11,851 nucleotides of DNA, taken from contig JADCGN010000093.1 in assembly GCA_020249005.1 (NCBI GenBank), positions 1-11,851 of the forward strand, written 5' to 3'. Under the pieces are notes generated by a model that saw only the letters and a list, made by a program, of their open reading frames with translations, was not told the origin of the DNA and searched no databases. How positions within the stretch are numbered: the stretch's first letter is position 1; each line of letters begins with the position of its first letter. Origin of the DNA: Alphaproteobacteria bacterium. Lineage in GTDB: Bacteria > Pseudomonadota > Alphaproteobacteria > UBA2136 > UBA6156. The position numbers and the translations under genes were made by a program. Below, piece by piece: positions 1 to 7,020 of the stretch.

Positions 1-1086
1 AATAATACGGCGGCCGGTGAACAGTTTGGCTTTCACGTCCGAGGCCTCTTGGGCGAAAATTTCTGCCTCTTCCTTGTTAAAAGCCCCGGCCACGCGGCGG
101 CGCATGCTGGCAGCCAAGGTCAGCTTGACTTTCTCCACCTGCTGGTTGGCTGAGGTGAGGTTGCAGAAGAAGGTGGTATGGCCGTTCAAGGTGCGGCGAA
201 TCATCCCCAAATAATCGGTGGCCACGGTGTCGGGCATCATCGCCAGCATTATGGTGCCGTGGTAGTCGGCGCCGATTTTGATGATGTCGAATTCGTTTTC
301 AATCGGCAGCGGAAAAACCTGCTCGTCGAAGGGGCGTAACGGGTCAAGCGTAATTTTTTGCACCGGGTCTTTGTAGCTCGGGGCGTAGGCGGTCCAGAAA
401 TGTTCTTTCAGTTCCGCCAGGCTCATGCGGTGCATGTCGAACATGTCCGACAGCGTGCTTTCTGCCGCCATCAGGGCTTCGCGGAATTCCACCAGCGCCA
501 CCCGCATGGTTTCGTTCATGAAGGTGCCGAACACCGTGTCGGCGGGAATGCCCAAACCGGTCGCCAGGTTCGCAGCCACGCGGTAAACCAACGCAAACAC
601 GCTTTTGAGCAAGCCGGTACGCTCGGTCATTTCCATGCTGCGCAGCGTAACGATCATATAGGTTTCGCGCAGGCGGGTGTAGCCGCGCTCGCTCACCGCA
701 TAACCGCGGGCGCCGCCATCACGGATTTTTTCCGCCCGCGATTGCCGCAGCAGCCGAGGCTTTTCGCCTTCCGGCGTGGCTTCCAGGTAGGTTTGCAGCG
801 GCTTGGTGAGGTTGTTGTGGCTGGTGATGATCAGCTGCGCTTCGTACTCCTGCGGCAGGCTTTCCAAAAAGGTCCGTAACTCGTTGACCGTATCTTGGTA
901 GCCGTTGTCGTAGCTGTAGCTGGCCGGTACCGGGCATTTCCAAGCCACTCCCAGGCCGCCATCTTTGAGTAAATGCACCCGGTAAAGGGGGTCGCCTTCA
1001 GTTTCATTAAACTCGAAGTACGGCAACTCCTCGGCCAGTTGAAACGGCCGCTTGGGGGTGTAGATGTCTTTGTTAAAGAGCCCCAT
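1..1086 (-). CDS. traC: TraC/VirB4-like conjugative transfer ATPase, N-terminal part (runs off the window)
   Basis: The reading frame is open without a stop from an ATG at 1086 to base 1, giving 362 codons that begin MGLFNKDIYTPKRPFQLAEE. Proteins of this family are cytoplasmic-face ATPases that drive pilus assembly and substrate transfer in type IV secretion; F TraC is roughly 870 residues, so less than half is present here. What is visible is the N-terminal VirB4/TraC domain: a segment around residues 20-50 (LPYFEF, then LLKDGGLGVAW) like the usual start of the family, then a 'LESLPQEYEAQLIITSH' stretch near 75-90. The Walker A and B motifs would lie beyond the left edge, so the ATPase call rests on the N-terminal pattern and on gene order directly after traB and traV. 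No clear Shine-Dalgarno sequence precedes the ATG; the spacer from the traV stop is 33 bases. Family call likely; exact subfamily (F-like versus ICE-type TraC) uncertain. Confidence 0.82.
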   Translation of the reverse strand, partial: MGLFNKDIYTPKRPFQLAEELPYFEFNETEGDPLYRVHLLKDGGLGVAWKCPVPASYSYDNGYQDTVNELRTFLESLPQEYEAQLIITSHNNLTKPLQTYLEATPEGEKPRLLRQSRAEKIRDGGARGYAVSERGYTRLRETYMIVTLRSMEMTERTGLLKSVFALVYRVAANLATGLGIPADTVFGTFMNETMRVALVEFREALMAAESTLSDMFDMHRMSLAELKEHFWTAYAPSYKDPVQKITLDPLRPFDEQVFPLPIENEFDIIKIGADYHGTIMLAMMPDTVATDYLGMIRRTLNGHTTFFCNLTSANQQVEKVKLTLAASMRRRVAGAFNKEEAEIFAQEASDVKAKLFTGRRII

Positions 1087-1119
1087 GATTGTTTTTATTT
1101 GGCGCTTAGATTGGTTGGC

Positions 1120-1584
1120 CTAGGGCAACACCGGTGGGGTTGCCGCCGGGTTGGGGGGTGTTTCGGCAAAGCCCAGGTTGGGGCGCCCGGCCTGCACCCC
1201 GGCATCGCTCTGGCCTTGTGGCAGTTGCGTGGAAGGCTTGGCCCACTCGTAACGGTCGGTCAGGAAGATGGTGCTCCAGTTGCCGAACACGCGGGTGTTT
1301 TCATCGGTGATGTGGGGGTAGCTCCAGACCAGCAAGGTTTGTGGCGGAGCCACCAGCGCCAATTCCTTTTCCGGCAGGTAGCTGGGGCGTTCCACCGTGG
1401 GCCGGGTGGGCACCCGTACCACGCCGCGCTGCCCGCCGGGGCCCATCCGGCTGTTGCTGGCGGCGCCCAAGGCGTCACCCATGCTGATGGGGTTTTCCGG
1501 CGGCACCGCGCTGCCGTAATAGCGGCAGCCGCTTAACGTGGCACTGGCCAGCAAGGCGCAGGCCAAGAGGGTAACGGTACGCAT
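1120..1584 (-). CDS. traV: TraV-like type IV secretion lipoprotein
   Basis: A 154-residue protein with a lipoprotein signal peptide: hydrophobic residues 4-17 and the lipobox LSGC with the lipidated cysteine at residue 20. Arg at position +2 after the cysteine is compatible with outer-membrane sorting. The middle is low in complexity and rich in Pro, Gly and Arg. Residues 79-115 (APPQTLLVWSYPHI, then VFGNWSTIFLTDRYEW) resemble the conserved C-terminal segment of F TraV, where a 'PQT..LW..P' stretch is followed by a strand ending in RW. The tail is Pro/Ala-rich. TraV sits in the outer-membrane core ring with TraK and TraB and plays the role of VirB7. The ATG overlaps the traB stop by one base (TAATG), which suggests translational coupling, and the TraC-like gene follows. 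F TraV is about 170 residues, so the length fits. Confidence 0.78.
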   Translation of the reverse strand: MRTVTLLACALLASATLSGCRYYGSAVPPENPISMGDALGAASNSRMGPGGQRGVVRVPTRPTVERPSYLPEKELALVAPPQTLLVWSYPHITDENTRVFGNWSTIFLTDRYEWAKPSTQLPQGQSDAGVQAGRPNLGFAETPPNPAATPPVLP

Positions 1585-3059
1585 TAGCGAGGTCCTCCGG
1601 GTTGGGGTTGCGGCGGCGGGGTATCGGCGGCCCGGTTGCCGGCGGCTTGGCTGTCGAACAACAAGGTCCAGGCGCCGCCGCCGTTGGGGCCGGGGCGCAG
1701 CTCCTGGCCGCTCAGAATCACCAGGTTCACCGTACGCAGCGCATCGAGGCGAATGAACGGCGTGCTGCGGTCTACGCGTTCTTTCAGGTAGTCGCGGATC
1801 GAACTGAAGGCCTTATCAACCCCACCGGCGATTTCGGCCCGGGTTTGGTCGCCGGTCAGTGTCCGCGTGGTGGTGCCGGTTTGCGTGCTGGTTTGTGTGG
1901 TGGTTTGGTTTTGGTTGATCACTTCCCCCACCCCGGCCAGGAAGTCGGCGACGATTGTCGCGGCAATCCGGGCCGGGTCGCCCTCATACAGCAGCCCCGG
2001 CACGCCAATCACGCCGTCTTCGGCATCCACCACGTAGCCAGCCAGTTCGTAGGTGGCGGCGCCGCCGTCGGGGTAGATGCAGGTCATGCGGGCCGGTTTG
2101 CCGATCGCCCGTTCGGTGGCGATGTTGCCGTTGAATTCAATCATCACGATGCAGCCGTCGAGGCTGACGGTGGAGTTCATGGCGGTGGTGTAATTGCCGC
2201 TGATGCGGGCCAGGGCCGGTGTGGGTTCACCGCCCACCAAGGCATCTACCCCGTTCAACAGGGTAGCTTCCACAAAGCCCAGCGGCGGGATGAACGGCGC
2301 CGGCTTGGCCAGTTGGGCTTGGGCTGAGGCTTGCGCACTGGTTGCGGCGTTACTCAGCCCACCGGTGAAAGGGGCCAGCAACGCACCGCCTCCGCCGGTG
2401 CCCTGGGGCGGTGGGCCGAGGCTGGTTTGACGAATCGGCTGACGGCGGGTGATGGCGCTCGGGCCAAAACCATTCGGCGCGGTGGCATCGCCCACCGGCG
2501 CGCCCATTTCCAGCTGGCGTTGCTGGTCGGCCAGCTGGGCCAAGCGAGCCGCATCCTGCTCGCGGCTGCTTTGCATGTTCTTAATTTCGGAAGAAAAATC
2601 TGCCATCATTTGCTGCATTTGTTGTTGCAGCTGTTGGTTCTGTTCCAAGGCCGCCTGCAGGGCCGCGTCGCGCGCAGTGAATTGCTCTTCCACCTTACTG
2701 CGCAGCTCGGCCATCTCACGCCGGTTTTGTTCCTGCACGTTCTGCATCAGCGCTGGGCGGTCGGTTTCCAGCCCTTGAAAGGCAGGCGTGGCGGAAACTT
2801 GCGCCCCAGGCGCCACCGAGCCAACGTTGGGGTTGCCTTGCGGCGCGGGTGGGGTACCACCACCACCGAACAGCAACCACAGCACCGCCACTGCGCCCAC
2901 GCCAAGGGCAATTTGACCGCCTTTGGGCAGCGCCTTAAATTTTTCCAGCAAGCCCGAGGCGTTGGCGCCTGCGTTGACCAACCCTTCGGTGGCTTGGTTG
3001 GCCAAGCCATCGGCGCGGGCGCTGGCCCGGCTGATCAGGGATGAATTATCGGGTTCCAT
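1584..3059 (-). CDS. traB: TraB/VirB10-like envelope-spanning type IV secretion protein
   Basis: A 491-residue protein with TraB architecture: a cytoplasmic N-terminus, one membrane segment at about residues 48-65, a Gly/Pro-rich linker, a long Gln-rich coiled coil at about 103-186, a second Pro/Gly-rich linker, then the VirB10-like beta domain from about 255. The C-terminal part has FIPPLGFVEATLLNGVDAL (about 256-274), SLDGCIVMIEFNGNIATERA (299-318) and an ARMTC cysteine near 327, followed by GYVVDAEDGVIGVPG. These are the hallmarks of F TraB and related ICE TraB proteins. Family members link the inner-membrane complex to the outer-membrane TraK/TraV ring. A Thr/Gln-rich stretch (about 383-402) lies where the antenna region of VirB10 proteins would be expected. 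F TraB is about 475 residues. The start ATG lies 14 bases inside the end of the upstream gene, and the stop overlaps the traV start. Upstream Shine-Dalgarno match is weak (GAG). Confidence 0.88.
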   Translation of the reverse strand: MEPDNSSLISRASARADGLANQATEGLVNAGANASGLLEKFKALPKGGQIALGVGAVAVLWLLFGGGGTPPAPQGNPNVGSVAPGAQVSATPAFQGLETDRPALMQNVQEQNRREMAELRSKVEEQFTARDAALQAALEQNQQLQQQMQQMMADFSSEIKNMQSSREQDAARLAQLADQQRQLEMGAPVGDATAPNGFGPSAITRRQPIRQTSLGPPPQGTGGGGALLAPFTGGLSNAATSAQASAQAQLAKPAPFIPPLGFVEATLLNGVDALVGGEPTPALARISGNYTTAMNSTVSLDGCIVMIEFNGNIATERAIGKPARMTCIYPDGGAATYELAGYVVDAEDGVIGVPGLLYEGDPARIAATIVADFLAGVGEVINQNQTTTQTSTQTGTTTRTLTGDQTRAEIAGGVDKAFSSIRDYLKERVDRSTPFIRLDALRTVNLVILSGQELRPGPNGGGAWTLLFDSQAAGNRAADTPPPQPQPGGPR

Positions 3060-5073
3060 GGCGCTTGCTCGGCAGTTTCCGTTTGCCTACCTTAACGGCA
3101 TGTGGGGTGGGCTGCAAAGCCGGTGCGTTCGGCGCAGGCACCCGTGTGAGCCCTTGTTGCCGCAGGGTACTGGCGGCTTGGTGTTGTTCTTCAGGGATCA
3201 CGCCCGCCAGCCCTTCCGCGTTGCTGGGCGCCAGCCCTTGGGCTTCGGCCTGCAGCCAGGCGGCCGAATATTTGGTGACCAAGCGGTAGCGCAGGCGGCG
3301 CCAGGCCAGAGACGCTTCCTTAAACCGATACAGCGCGGCCGGTAGCGTGCCGTCCAGCAGCGTCAGCGCCGCGCGGTAATGCCGGTTGGCAAACAGCCGC
3401 TTGACGTTCAATTGCAGTTGGCTGGCGGGCAGTTCGGGCAACCAATCGGGTGGGCTGGTGCTCACGTCGGCTTGGTTGGCGGCATTCAGTACGGCGCGCA
3501 TCGGTTCGCTTAAGGCTTGATGATGCTTGGCCAGTTCAGAGGCGGGTTTGGCAGGGTTGGCGGTGGGGGCCAAGCGCCCCGCCAATTCGGCCGGACAGGT
3601 GTTATGGCCGCCTTGATGGCGCATTTCCGGGAACATCGCGCTTTGCAGCGGGCTTGGCCACTGCTGCGGTAAGGGATGGTAACCAATCGGGGCGATGGTT
3701 TGGGCCAATGGCAAAGAATCCAACGCGGTGCCCGCCAACGGGTGCTGGGGGGCGGCGTCCCGCTCTTGCCGGGTGCGTTCGTGCAGGGTGTCGTACCAGG
3801 TTTGTGCCACCACCGGGGTAAAGCCGCGTTTCAGCGTTTCGGGCAATTGCAGCAAGGGTTCGCACTCGGGCAGCGGGCGGCGGGTGGCGCGGATCAGCGG
3901 CATGGTGGCGCCGTACACATAATGTTGTGGGCACCAGAGCGGCCCGCTGACTTGGCAAAAATGTCCATCGGGTTGCCAATCCCACAGCGCGGGTGCGGCA
4001 AAGTGTTCGGGCTGGGTGGGCAGCCAACAGGCCCCCCAGGTGGCGGCCACGTGGGGGTGGGGCAAACTAAGATTGGGCAGCAAGGCGCTGCCGGGAATGA
4101 GCGAAGGCCCGCGGCTGACCACCACCTGGGCGGGCACCACCCGGGCGGCGGTAACGAAGCCCGGGGCCTTGACGGCCAGAATGGTGCCTTGGGGCTGGGG
4201 GCTGTCGCGCTGTTCCACCACCGTGTGCAGCCCCGGCACGGCGCGACCGGCTTCCACCCCTTGCACGCTGTAATCCTGCCCCACCTGAAACGCCCCATTG
4301 TAGGCTTCCAGGGTGGGAATGATGGTGACGCCTTCCAAAAACAATTCTTCGTACCAGCGTTCGCCTTCCACGCTGTCGTAAAAGGCTTCGTAATCTTGGT
4401 CGGTCGGGCGGCTAGCCCAGCGGTGCATAAAGGCTTCACCCAAGGCTTCGGCGTTGGGCCCGCGCCGGGCAAAGACCCGCGGCACTTGGGGCAGACGCCA
4501 GCCATCGGCATAGAACGTATGGGGCCGGATTTTGTAAGGATAGGCACCCGGATGCGCGTAGGCCGGACGCAGCAGGTGGCCGTTCAGCCCGGCCCCGGCC
4601 ACACCGGCCGCCGGGGCCACATCCAGCAGGGTCCAGTAGGTGAAGATCGCATTTTCCAGGTATTGGGCGCCACCCATGGTGGCGGGTACGTCGGCGCAGC
4701 CGGCCGGGAACAGCGGAGCCTGCGGTACTGTGGGCAACGGCAAGAGGCCCGTGTGAATCACCCGGCCGCATAAATCCCGCACAAACACCGGGGCCAGCGG
4801 CAGTTCATCCCACGCTTGGGGCAGGCCCGCGTGGCGGGGGCCGGCATCCACCACGGTGTGATGCCCCCGCAGCGCCAGTTGAATCGGCAACCCCAAGGTG
4901 GCCAGCTCGGCGTACTCTTCTATACTGGGAAAGAGTGGCAGTTTGGCCAAATTTTCCGCCAACAAGCCGGCGTGACTGGGGTGTTCGCCCACGGTGAGAT
5001 CCCAGCGCCCGGCCAAGGCCAACAGCGGGGCCGTGGGCAAAGCGGTAAGCGGAGCAGTTGGCAGCTGTGGCAC
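3046..5073 (-). CDS. Large protein of unknown function encoded immediately before traB
   Basis: A 675-residue protein that I do not recognise. It is rich in Pro, His, Trp and Leu, has seven cysteines (residues 102, 126, 349, 373, 381, 404, 493), no clear signal peptide and no convincing membrane segment. The N-terminus is Pro/Leu-rich (LPTAPLTALPTAPLLALAG). Residues 240-335 look beta-rich, with several Val-rich strands. The Cys/Trp-rich stretch 346-404 (GACW, then HFCQV, LWCPQHYVYG) could hold disulfides or a metal site. Residues 550-645 look helical and basic, and the end (KVGKRKLPSKRHGTR) is strongly basic. The start used is GTG at 5073; no good ribosome-binding site precedes it, and the frame stays open for 22 more codons upstream without an ATG, GTG or TTG before an in-frame TGA. 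The stop overlaps traB by 14 bases, so it is probably co-translated with it. By position it could replace the secretin TraK, but I see no TraK motifs. Confidence 0.72.
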   Translation of the reverse strand: MPQLPTAPLTALPTAPLLALAGRWDLTVGEHPSHAGLLAENLAKLPLFPSIEEYAELATLGLPIQLALRGHHTVVDAGPRHAGLPQAWDELPLAPVFVRDLCGRVIHTGLLPLPTVPQAPLFPAGCADVPATMGGAQYLENAIFTYWTLLDVAPAAGVAGAGLNGHLLRPAYAHPGAYPYKIRPHTFYADGWRLPQVPRVFARRGPNAEALGEAFMHRWASRPTDQDYEAFYDSVEGERWYEELFLEGVTIIPTLEAYNGAFQVGQDYSVQGVEAGRAVPGLHTVVEQRDSPQPQGTILAVKAPGFVTAARVVPAQVVVSRGPSLIPGSALLPNLSLPHPHVAATWGACWLPTQPEHFAAPALWDWQPDGHFCQVSGPLWCPQHYVYGATMPLIRATRRPLPECEPLLQLPETLKRGFTPVVAQTWYDTLHERTRQERDAAPQHPLAGTALDSLPLAQTIAPIGYHPLPQQWPSPLQSAMFPEMRHQGGHNTCPAELAGRLAPTANPAKPASELAKHHQALSEPMRAVLNAANQADVSTSPPDWLPELPASQLQLNVKRLFANRHYRAALTLLDGTLPAALYRFKEASLAWRRLRYRLVTKYSAAWLQAEAQGLAPSNAEGLAGVIPEEQHQAASTLRQQGLTRVPAPNAPALQPTPHAVKVGKRKLPSKRHGTR

Positions 5074-5214
5074 GGGGGCAACGATCCAGTCGCGTTGGGT
5101 TAATGGGTTACCCCAGTCTGCCGCAGCCTTATGCGGCTGTCACGTCAGCAGGTGCGGCCCAATGGCGACAAATGCCTACCGGAGAGGCGCCGTGTTCGCA
5201 CCCAGTCGGCTGCG
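5074..5214 (-). other. 141-base intergenic gap with short repeats
   Basis: This gap separates the cysteine-rich exported protein from the unknown 675-residue protein and is longer than most junctions here. It holds no recognisable promoter or RNA. Three things are visible: a small inverted repeat (5120-5137), two direct copies of TGGGTTA (5096-5102 and 5104-5110, plus strand), and a partly repeated 'GACTGG' element on the minus strand, near the start of the gap, in its middle and near its end. The final 66 bases are in frame with the downstream gene and lack a stop, so an N-terminal extension from a non-standard start is possible. Confidence 0.4.
5120..5137. repeat. Short inverted repeat GCCGCA / TGCGGC
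   Basis: Perfect 6-base arms (5120-5125 and 5132-5137) around a 6-base loop, upstream of the unknown 675-residue gene. There is no T-tract after it on the minus strand, so it is not an intrinsic terminator. An alternative pairing CAGCC/GGCTG (5124-5128 with 5135-5139) is also possible. It may be chance in GC-rich sequence. Confidence 0.3.
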
Positions 5215-6960
5215 TTAGTTGTTAAACAAACAGCCTTGTTTGTTTACGTAAATTTGGCTGACCCGTTTGCCGAAGGCGCCGCGGGTGGCTTCAAACTCAT
5301 CGAGACGCGCCAGCTGCTGGGTAATGTGGGGCAGCATAATGGTGCGGATGGCGGCGGCAAGGCGTTCGCGGATGGCGGGACTGTCGGGGATTTGGTTGTT
5401 GGTTTGCAGGGCCAACAGGCTGGTTTGGTCGCCCGCTTCCAGCCGCCCCAGCGCCGTTTGCAATTGGCTGCGCGTGTAGTTCAAGACGTTGCGCGTGCCG
5501 GTGACCGCCACATCGTAGGCCGCCATGGTGAAGAAGGCATTTTGGTCGTCGGTTTTGCAGCTGTTGAGGTTGGCCAGTAACACCGGGTCGAGGAATGGAA
5601 TTTGTTGGTTGACGGCGCAGCCGGCGGCAATATCCAACAAACTGGCAAGATCAGTCCGGTCGGCCTGAATCGCCTCATCGGTGATCGTGCCGGTCAGCAT
5701 TTTATTGGCAATGACTTGGGTTTCGGAAGGGCCATACGCGGCGGGTGTAAAGCCGAGCGGTGTGCCGCTGGGGGTGGGGCCTTGCGGCGGGGCAGTCCCT
5801 GTCTGCTCAAGGGCTTTACCGTATTCCTTGAGTGCTAAGGTGATGTCGGGATTTTTGCAGTTCAAATAATCCACAGTAAATTCCCGCATCCGGTTATCCG
5901 GTACGGGGGGCGCGGCGCTGATGGCACGGGATGCCACTTCGGCCGCCTGGTTTAAGCTGGCCTGCTCCACCACCACGATGGATTGCCGGAAGGGGGTGAG
6001 CACCAGGTCTTGAAACTGGCCGCCCACGCTGCTGCGCAACCCATCCAAGAAGGCGCTGACTGACAGCGGCGCGGCCTTGACGCCAAAATCAGTGGTGGGG
6101 TTGTTGGTTGTCACCCCCTCGGCCTGCAAGCGCACTTGCGGCAGGAAGAGGTTGGGCCAGCAGGCGGCGGCCTGGGCGGCGTTGACACTCCCCAGCGGCC
6201 TCGCGTTGGGGCATAGCAGCGGGCGCAGCATGCGGTTGACGTCTTGCGCTTTGCGTAGCGATTCAGCGTAGCTTTCTACTTTTTGCTTTAAAACAACCCG
6301 ACTCTCACTGCTGTACTGTAATGAACAAAGCTCATACGCACGCGCCACCTTACGGGCTTGCAATTCTTCGGCACTGGGCGCGCTGGCTCCACTACCGGCT
6401 TGCAAGGATTGATCTTGAATGATGGTGCTGGATTTTAGCACGTCGCCAACACATTCTTGCACATACTGGCGGCGGGCATCGGCCTGCTGGCTGCTTAAGG
6501 CGCAGCCCTGTTGAAACTGGCGGTAACGGTCATTGCCGAATTGGTTGAGCTGGGCAAACAGCGCCGCAGTTTGCGGCATGGAATAGTTATAAGTGAGCAG
6601 CTGTTTGGCCAGATCGCTGTTCACATCCTGAGAGCGAAATTTTTCAAAAATGGCGGTATTATTAAATAATTGTCCGGTATAGTCATCAATCCCCACCGTG
6701 CCGCAGCCTTGAATGTCGCTGGCTTTGGGGGCATTGGGAGGGAGCAGCTCTTTAAAAGCGCTTGGTTCACCAGCACTTAACCCCAAGCCCAACAGCCCAC
6801 TGGGGATGCCTAGGCCGCTGTCGGTCGACTGGTAGTCGCTGGGGGCATCGTACAGCCCTTGGGCGGCATCAATCGCCCCGGTGCCTTGGGCCAGCGGGCT
6901 GGCCATGGCACCCAACCACGCCGCAGCGAGGGCCAGCAGTGGCAGGAGGCGTGGCTTCAT
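5215..6960 (-). CDS. Exported cysteine-rich protein, possibly TraH-like conjugation component
   Basis: From the ATG at 6960 the protein has 581 residues and a clear Sec signal peptide: MKPR, a hydrophobic core to about residue 18, then AMASPLAQG as the likely cleavage region. An ATG at 6972 adds MLKG and is equally plausible. The mature part has ten cysteines (86, 153, 170, 212, 250, 267, 368, 448, 468, 577), an even number that suits disulfide bonding in the periplasm. Residues 84-100 (IQGCGTVGIDDYTGQLF) followed by a helical, Asn/Gln-rich stretch up to C153 recall the GCG region of F TraH, and the C-terminal 480-560 region is helical as in that family. This is a weak resemblance from memory, not a firm match. 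A Pro/Gly linker (about 390-410) separates two halves. Its place between regulatory genes and traB suggests a transfer-apparatus part. Part of the gene is locally AT-rich. Confidence 0.78.
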   Translation of the reverse strand: MKPRLLPLLALAAAWLGAMASPLAQGTGAIDAAQGLYDAPSDYQSTDSGLGIPSGLLGLGLSAGEPSAFKELLPPNAPKASDIQGCGTVGIDDYTGQLFNNTAIFEKFRSQDVNSDLAKQLLTYNYSMPQTAALFAQLNQFGNDRYRQFQQGCALSSQQADARRQYVQECVGDVLKSSTIIQDQSLQAGSGASAPSAEELQARKVARAYELCSLQYSSESRVVLKQKVESYAESLRKAQDVNRMLRPLLCPNARPLGSVNAAQAAACWPNLFLPQVRLQAEGVTTNNPTTDFGVKAAPLSVSAFLDGLRSSVGGQFQDLVLTPFRQSIVVVEQASLNQAAEVASRAISAAPPVPDNRMREFTVDYLNCKNPDITLALKEYGKALEQTGTAPPQGPTPSGTPLGFTPAAYGPSETQVIANKMLTGTITDEAIQADRTDLASLLDIAAGCAVNQQIPFLDPVLLANLNSCKTDDQNAFFTMAAYDVAVTGTRNVLNYTRSQLQTALGRLEAGDQTSLLALQTNNQIPDSPAIRERLAAAIRTIMLPHITQQLARLDEFEATRGAFGKRVSQIYVNKQGCLFNN

Positions 6961-6988
6961 ACCCTTCAGCATGGGGCGGGCAGGGCGT

Positions 6989-7002
6989 GGCGGCAAGCCG
7001 CC
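6989..7002. repeat. Compact GC hairpin between the sigma/ParB-like gene and the exported-protein gene
   Basis: GGCGGC and GCCGCC flank two bases; in RNA from the minus strand this folds as GGCGG-CUUG-CCGCC, a five-pair stem closed by a tetraloop. It begins about 18 bases after the stop of the upstream gene. No run of T follows on the minus strand, so it is unlikely to terminate transcription; it could protect or process the message. It may also be chance in GC-rich sequence. Confidence 0.45.
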
Positions 7003-7020
7003 GGGGGCAGCAGCGGCATT

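Noticed and set aside
358..879. 173-codon plus-strand open frame
   Set aside because: Antisense to the traC-like frame, which is open for 362 codons on the minus strand and has family features.
1602..3044. Two plus-strand open frames of about 240 codons
   Set aside because: Both are antisense to traB, whose membrane segment, coiled coil and VirB10-like domain are clear.
3676..4773. 365-codon open frame on the plus strand
   Set aside because: It lies fully antisense to the 675-residue gene, has no recognisable domain, and its His/Gly/Gln-rich sequence is typical of an antisense shadow in GC-rich DNA.
5096..5110. Iteron array or origin from the doubled TGGGTTA
   Set aside because: Only two short copies are present, with no further repeats, no AT-rich unwinding stretch and no replication gene nearby.
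6961..6996. TTG start at 6996 for the exported-protein gene
   Set aside because: It would put a Pro/Arg stretch before the signal peptide, has no Shine-Dalgarno sequence and lies within the GC hairpin; ATG at 6960 or 6972 fits a signal peptide better.
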